DNA of 13,655 nt from Basidiobolus heterosporus B8920 (taxonomy: Eukaryota; Basidiobolomycota; Basidiobolomycetes; Basidiobolales; Basidiobolaceae), in the NCBI GenBank assembly GCA_000697455.1, contig JNET01033692.1, positions 1 to 13,655 of the forward strand, in the 5' to 3' direction. How positions within the stretch are numbered: the first letter of the stretch is position 1; every line of letters begins with the position of its first letter. The translations under genes were made by a program, and so were the position numbers. Below, piece after piece: positions 9,998 through 13,655 of the stretch. Below the pieces are notes generated by a model. It was not told the DNA's origin. It saw nothing but the letters and a program-made list of their open reading frames with translations, and searched no databases.

Positions 9998-10748
9998 TCT
10001 GATCAGGATAGTTTTGAATGAATTCGGATGATTATATACAAGTGCCAGTGAGATATGTCCGTGTGGATATTCGGTGACTACAATATTGTGCCACTTACAT
10101 TGAACCGTGCAGTGATCTTATGGTTGGGTCAATATGAGCCTTATCAACACAAAAATTCTGAAGCGATTATTGTATGCATGGGATTGAGATATGCACTCCT
10201 CAACAGTTTTAAAACTCCCCATTGCTCATTCAACTGCCGGTCAATGGTTTATCCTTGAAGTCTCCTCAAAATGAATGCATTGGTCACAATAGCTTTAGTT
10301 GTTTTTGGGGTAGGCTAATGATCAATTATACCAAATAGCAAATCTAGTGATCAATGGTGGAGAGGTGATGCATGGATTATTATTTCTATGGGTAGTTCGC
10401 TTAGGGTATACTTCTTTGACAAAACCATACTATTCTCTGTTTAGATGAAATCTCCTTTCCCCTTGTAGCTTAGATTTGAATTATCCGAGTATGTCTATCA
10501 GGGAAAATGTGCACTCCAAGCGGGTTCAGTGATTCTAGAGTTTAGTCCAAACGCCATAGCTACTACAAACATTGTACAATATCTGAATGAGTTGGCTGGA
10601 TTTATTTCTATTCAAACTTGAAAAAGCGACGTGGTGTAGAGTAAAGATTAGGCGTAGTGATAGTTCTTAGAAAAGTTCCTAATGTGTATTTTAGGTCAAT
10701 CTTGCGTATTTGAGTTTATCTTTACGATACAATCAATATTCTCGAAAT

Positions 10749-10762
10749 AGGGGGCAAGGGGG
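10749..10762 (+). promoter_or_regulatory. Paired AGGGG (STRE-like) motifs
   Basis: Two AGGGGG copies separated by CA lie about 425 bases upstream of the arrestin start codon. AGGGG is the stress-response element bound by Msn2/4-type zinc fingers in fungi. Tandem copies upstream of a nutrient-trafficking adaptor make sense, but binding is unproven. Confidence 0.35.
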
Positions 10763-11185
10763 TTGATAATAGCTAAATTGGTTGATATTCCAAATCTCAG
10801 AAATCCATTGTCAATAAGAAAAACGAAAAAAATCAATTGCTATGTGATTTCGTAGTTAAACAGTCGAAACCTCAACAAATACATGCAAGAATGGTCGCTC
10901 TATTTTATTCAACATAGAGGTATTAACCGGCACAGGTTAGCGTAAAAATTGTTTGGTCCTCAGTGACGATCTGCCTTTTTCGCAAAAATCACTCATCTCG
11001 TGGAACGTTTGATATGAAACACGAGGGAATGAGGCATTTCTGCGACCAATAAGAATGCACTTAAGATAGTGCGAAATTACTCTTTTGGGTCAGGAACACT
11101 CAATCGAATTGTATATATAGCAGACATCATAGAGCTGCTCCCAGAATTGTTCGTTTTCCTCATTACTACGTCAAGATATCCAGAA

Positions 11186-12309
11186 ATGATCAAGAAGAAG
11201 CTATCACTAGAATTGCTGCTAGAACAAGATGTACTTGTTTTTAATGGCTCACCAGCAGAGTCGGCGGGTGCTCTACTGAAGGGAAGTGTGGTTTTGAACT
11301 TAAAAGAATCGCTATCTTTTACAGCGTTGGACCTTCGATTGGAAGGGGTTTCCCACCAAAACTGGAACGAAGGTAAGGATTCAGGTAGACTATCGTTCAT
11401 AAGTTAATCATCTAATCATTAACGGTTGTTTGATTTTTTCAAGTTCGCGGTAACCAGCCAATCTTACATTTTGCAAACACTGCCTTAGTGAGCAAAAGCT
11501 GGGAACTGGTGAAACCTGGCATTAAAAGTCATACACTACCGGCTGGTGTACACACCTTCGGCTTTGAGTATGTCTTCAATGGTTCTTTGCCTGAAACGAT
11601 TCATTTGGACACTGGTGGGATCGAATATAAATTAGAAGCAACCTTGTATCGGGGCTTTTTGCGAGGGAATACGGTAGTAAGAAAGGAGGTTATAGTTCGT
11701 CGTTATCCGCATCTGTACAATTCAGAACTTGATCAAACCATACGTATCATTTCTTCATGGAATGATGTTTTATGTTATGATATCAATTTACCTAGTAAGA
11801 TGGTAGGATTTGACGAGATTATTCCCATCGATTTCCGAATCTCCCCAATCCGTACGACCACCAGATTACTCAAAGCTGGTTGCTATATCAAAGAGATTGT
11901 TACCAATCGTGTGCACAAAGTTAATGCGTCTCTTGTCGAGGAGAGTTGGATTAAGTTAGATAACATTCCTCCGCAGAGATTACAGTTTTCCCAACCGTAC
12001 TCCTTAAATGCACGTATTTCTCCTCGAAACGTTCATTTCAGCTGTGACACAAAGTGGTTCAAGGTTGATCATATACTAGCCTTCAAAGTTAAATTGAAGG
12101 ATCCTCATTTTGGGATTAAGGTAGTCTCACTGGAAGTCCCTTTGATGATACTGTCTTCAAACTTGCAAGATGTGGTCCAATCATTACCACCGTACTCTCC
12201 TCTGGATCTTGAGGAATATACACATAACTTGTCTCCTTTGCAACCACCCCCTTACACCGCCGTAGCTGATGAGATTGTAAAATTGTCTCCTGTAGTACTA
12301 TCTGCATGA
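11186..12309 (+). CDS. Alpha-arrestin (ART-type ubiquitin-ligase adaptor)
   Basis: Alpha-arrestins bind plasma-membrane transporters and recruit a Rsp5/Nedd4 ligase through PY motifs, sending cargo to endocytosis. Exons 11186-11372 and 11444-12309 (71-nt intron, GTAAGG to AAG, CTAAT-type branch site) join to 350 residues. The ATG at 11186 is the first in an open stretch that begins at 11033. The arrestin N domain is about residues 5-145: LEQDVLVFNGSPAESAGALL opens it, with LPAGVHTFGFEYVFNGSLPE near 94-113. The C domain, about 165-305, starts SWNDVLCYDINLPSK and includes IIPIDFRISP. The tail has LPPY (310-313, an LPxY variant) and PPPY (330-333, PPxY), the WW-domain ligands expected of the family. 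The protein is compact, lacking the long tails of many yeast ARTs. It converges on the EAF gene and diverges from the cyclin. Cargo cannot be told from sequence. Confidence 0.92.
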
Positions 12310-12643
12310 GCCGAACCGTTATGTGAATGTGTGTATATATCGCTTATGTAAATAGCTGTTTTAACTTAATAGAGCCGGATATTCATCATAATCAACGTCA
12401 TTCTGTATTCTGAGACTCGTAACTTGATTAAAATTCAAAGTTTATTGAAATGAATAATGTACATACGAGAGGGCTAGAGTACGGCAATTACCATAACGAT
12501 CTATAGCTTCCAAGCACTTTCAGTGCGGTGTATGCTAGTACTTGAATACAAGTAAGCATTAGATAGATTACACTTTGATGATGAATATTAAGGCGAGGGT
12601 GCACGGGAGGACGGAAACAAACTAGCGGTTACTGGGCCATCCA
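12310..12643. other. Intergenic region between converging arrestin and EAF genes
   Basis: The 334 bases hold two 3' ends and no coding frame. A minus-strand AATAAA (12446-12441) lies 198 bases past the EAF stop codon and is the only exact polyadenylation hexamer I noticed. Confidence 0.6.
12441..12446 (-). terminator. Candidate polyadenylation signal for the EAF gene
   Basis: TTTATT on plus reads AATAAA on minus, 198 bases downstream of the EAF stop codon at 12646-12644. Confidence 0.45.
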
Positions 12644-13655
12644 CTAATCTTCATCACTTGATGTGATTCCTGCTTCATCTCTTTCATTAGCATCGTCGTC
12701 ATCATCTCCCAATAGAGCGCTTAGCGATATAGGGCCAGAGTGAGCCTATAGAATAACAAATCTAGTGATTAGAGGAATATTCACACTGGTAGAGTCTCAA
12801 AAAAAAAAATACCTTAGGCTCTTCAGTAGATGGCTTTTTCTTTTTCGAGCCAGAGTTGACGCCTGATTCAATATCTTTTTCCAAATCCGAGAAACTATCC
12901 GAGTCTGATCCGGAGCTGGAACCGGAACTAGAGCTAGACCCTGAGCTGCTAGATCCAGAGTCTGATTCAGAACCAGAGGAGCTTGAACCAGAACCAGAAG
13001 ATGAGAAGGAAGAAGAACTAAACGACCCGCGATTGCTGTCCTTTCTGCTCTTCTCAGTCTTTGCCAAAGGTGAACGAGAGAGTGAGTGAGCAGGACTTGG
13101 TGTACGTGGATAGGGTTCTGGTGGAGGAGCTTTGATTTCTGGAACCTCAACTTCTTCAAATTCATCACCAGATTTTTCATCGTCTCCGTCCAATTCACCA
13201 AGCTCAGCATCCAAAGCTTTATCAATTTCTTCCTCTAACATCATATCGAGATCTAATTCCATCTCGTCTGTGTCATCTTTCTCAGAAGTAGGTGTAACGC
13301 CAACACCAGGGGATTTTGGAGCACTAGACGAGGTAGGTAATAGTAGAGAAGGTGTGGGATCCAACTCCATGTCGGTTGTTTTAGAACGACGAACATTCTT
13401 TAGAGTAAAGGTGGAGGCTTGACGTTCGAGAGTAAAAGTCTACATAAGCAAAGTTAGAACCTAACATTTAACTCAAACTAGCACCAAAACGAAATATACC
13501 CCAGTTTCTTCATCGTAAATAAGTAAACATTCTACTTCTTTGGAAGGGGTCTGGGTTCCTTTGAAGGAGTGGGTTTCTCCGTCCTTAAAGTCGAACGTTA
13601 GCATGCTTTCGAATCAAAATTTTCAGGATTTCGTACCTGATGACTTTGAAATTCT
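12644..13655 (-). CDS. ELL-associated factor (EAF) family elongation factor; 5' end at or past the right edge
   Basis: EAF proteins bind ELL and stimulate RNA polymerase II elongation in the nucleus. Exons on the minus strand: 13604 (or 13605) to 13500, 13439-12813 and 12745-12644, with introns of 60 and 67 nt, both in frame; 277 residues are visible, ending in TAG. The N-terminal EAF domain shows as LTFDFKDGETHSFKGTQ, then VECLLIYDEETG and, after the junction, TFTLERQASTFTLKNVRRSK, which fits the family's FKG...LIYN-x-ETGxFTLE pattern. Next come a Pro/Ser stretch, an acidic segment (about residues 75-110), a Ser/Gly/Asp-rich tract and a short acidic end with SLSALLGDDDDD. In metazoan EAFs a Ser/acid-rich C-terminus is a transactivation region. 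An ATG sits at 13604, but the domain should have about 20-30 residues more before this point. A donor-like CATCAG|GTACGA at 13637-13636 suggests an earlier exon, separated by a 31-nt intron or a longer path beyond the window. Confidence 0.88.
12865..13035 (-). repeat. Ser/Gly/Asp low-complexity coding tract in the EAF gene
   Basis: Roughly 55 codons of Ser broken by Gly, Asp, Glu and Phe, encoded by mixed serine codons rather than one repeated triplet. This argues for selection on composition, not fresh slippage. The opposite strand is open through it (Glu/Pro/Asp-rich), a by-product of the codon pattern and not a gene. Confidence 0.85.

Larger units (their letters stand above)
8748..11185. 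other. 2.4-kb region upstream of two diverging genes (cyclin and arrestin), no gene recognised
   Basis: No open frame here looks coding: those at 8798-9028 (minus) and 10055-10258 (plus) are short, lack family features and have no plausible exon partners. The stretch contains a cluster of perfect short hairpins at 9791-9997, a TACACGTGTA palindrome, a pair of AGGGG motifs, and AT-rich runs near the arrestin start. I looked for tRNA B boxes and the conserved segments of U1, U2, U4, U5 and U6 snRNA and saw none. It probably holds the promoters and 5' UTRs of both genes; an unrecognised lncRNA is possible. Confidence 0.6.

Noticed and set aside
10055-10258. Plus-strand 67-codon frame in the long intergenic region
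   Set aside because: Short, no recognisable motif, no neighbouring exon in frame, and expected by chance in 2.4 kb.
11077-11400. Minus-strand open frame opposite the arrestin's first exon
   Set aside because: The plus strand encodes a clear arrestin N domain here; the antisense frame has no family features.
10331-12770. Repeated CAAATCTAGTGAT at about 10339 and 12758 as a possible mobile-element footprint
   Set aside because: The shared word is only 13 bases, flanks differ, and there are no terminal repeats or target duplications.
12856-13089. Plus-strand Glu/Pro/Asp-rich open frame
   Set aside because: It is the reverse-complement shadow of the Ser/Gly/Asp codons of the EAF gene, whose exons splice in frame on the other strand.

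Overview
This is a nuclear window from a fungus. The evidence is dense short spliceosomal introns (mostly 55-92 nt, GT-AG, with TACTAAC/CTAAC/CTAAT branch sites), moderately AT-rich DNA, and a gene set that includes a Pho85-type (PCL) cyclin, which is a fungal family. A CENP-E-like kinesin-7, an EAF elongation factor and a WD-repeat Med16 together, at this intron density, fit an early-diverging lineage (Mucoromycota or Zoopagomycota in the broad sense) better than a yeast. That placement is inference. Every gene was rebuilt by joining exons in frame by eye; no search was run.

Layout: (1) 1-2343, minus strand: the first 712 residues of a kinesin-7 with a CENP-E-like motor and the start of a coiled-coil stalk; the gene runs off the left edge. 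(2) 2344-3161: upstream region shared with the next gene. (3) 3162-6892, plus strand: complete Mediator subunit Med16 in 16 exons. (4) 6893-8184: non-coding DNA between two converging genes. (5) 8185-8747, minus strand: small Pho85-type cyclin. (6) 8748-11185: 2.4 kb without a recognisable gene, upstream of two diverging genes, with a cluster of small hairpins, a CACGTG palindrome and an AGGGG pair. (7) 11186-12309, plus strand: alpha-arrestin with C-terminal PY-type motifs. (8) 12310-12643: intergenic. (9) 12644 to the right edge, minus strand: EAF-family elongation factor, whose 5' end is beyond or at the edge.

The genes do not form a single pathway. Two act in RNA polymerase II transcription (Med16, EAF), one in mitosis or microtubule transport (kinesin), one probably in Pho85 CDK signalling (cyclin) and one in ubiquitin-guided trafficking (arrestin). 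Their order alternates (minus, plus, minus, plus, minus), giving two divergent and two convergent pairs. I saw no transposon, retroelement, CRISPR, tRNA or rRNA. I found no convincing new system. The points most worth checking are the CENP-E-like motor in a fungus, an in-frame optional intron in Med16 whose 3' splice site overlaps a perfect palindrome, very short introns in the cyclin and possibly EAF, and the hairpin cluster at 9791-9997.
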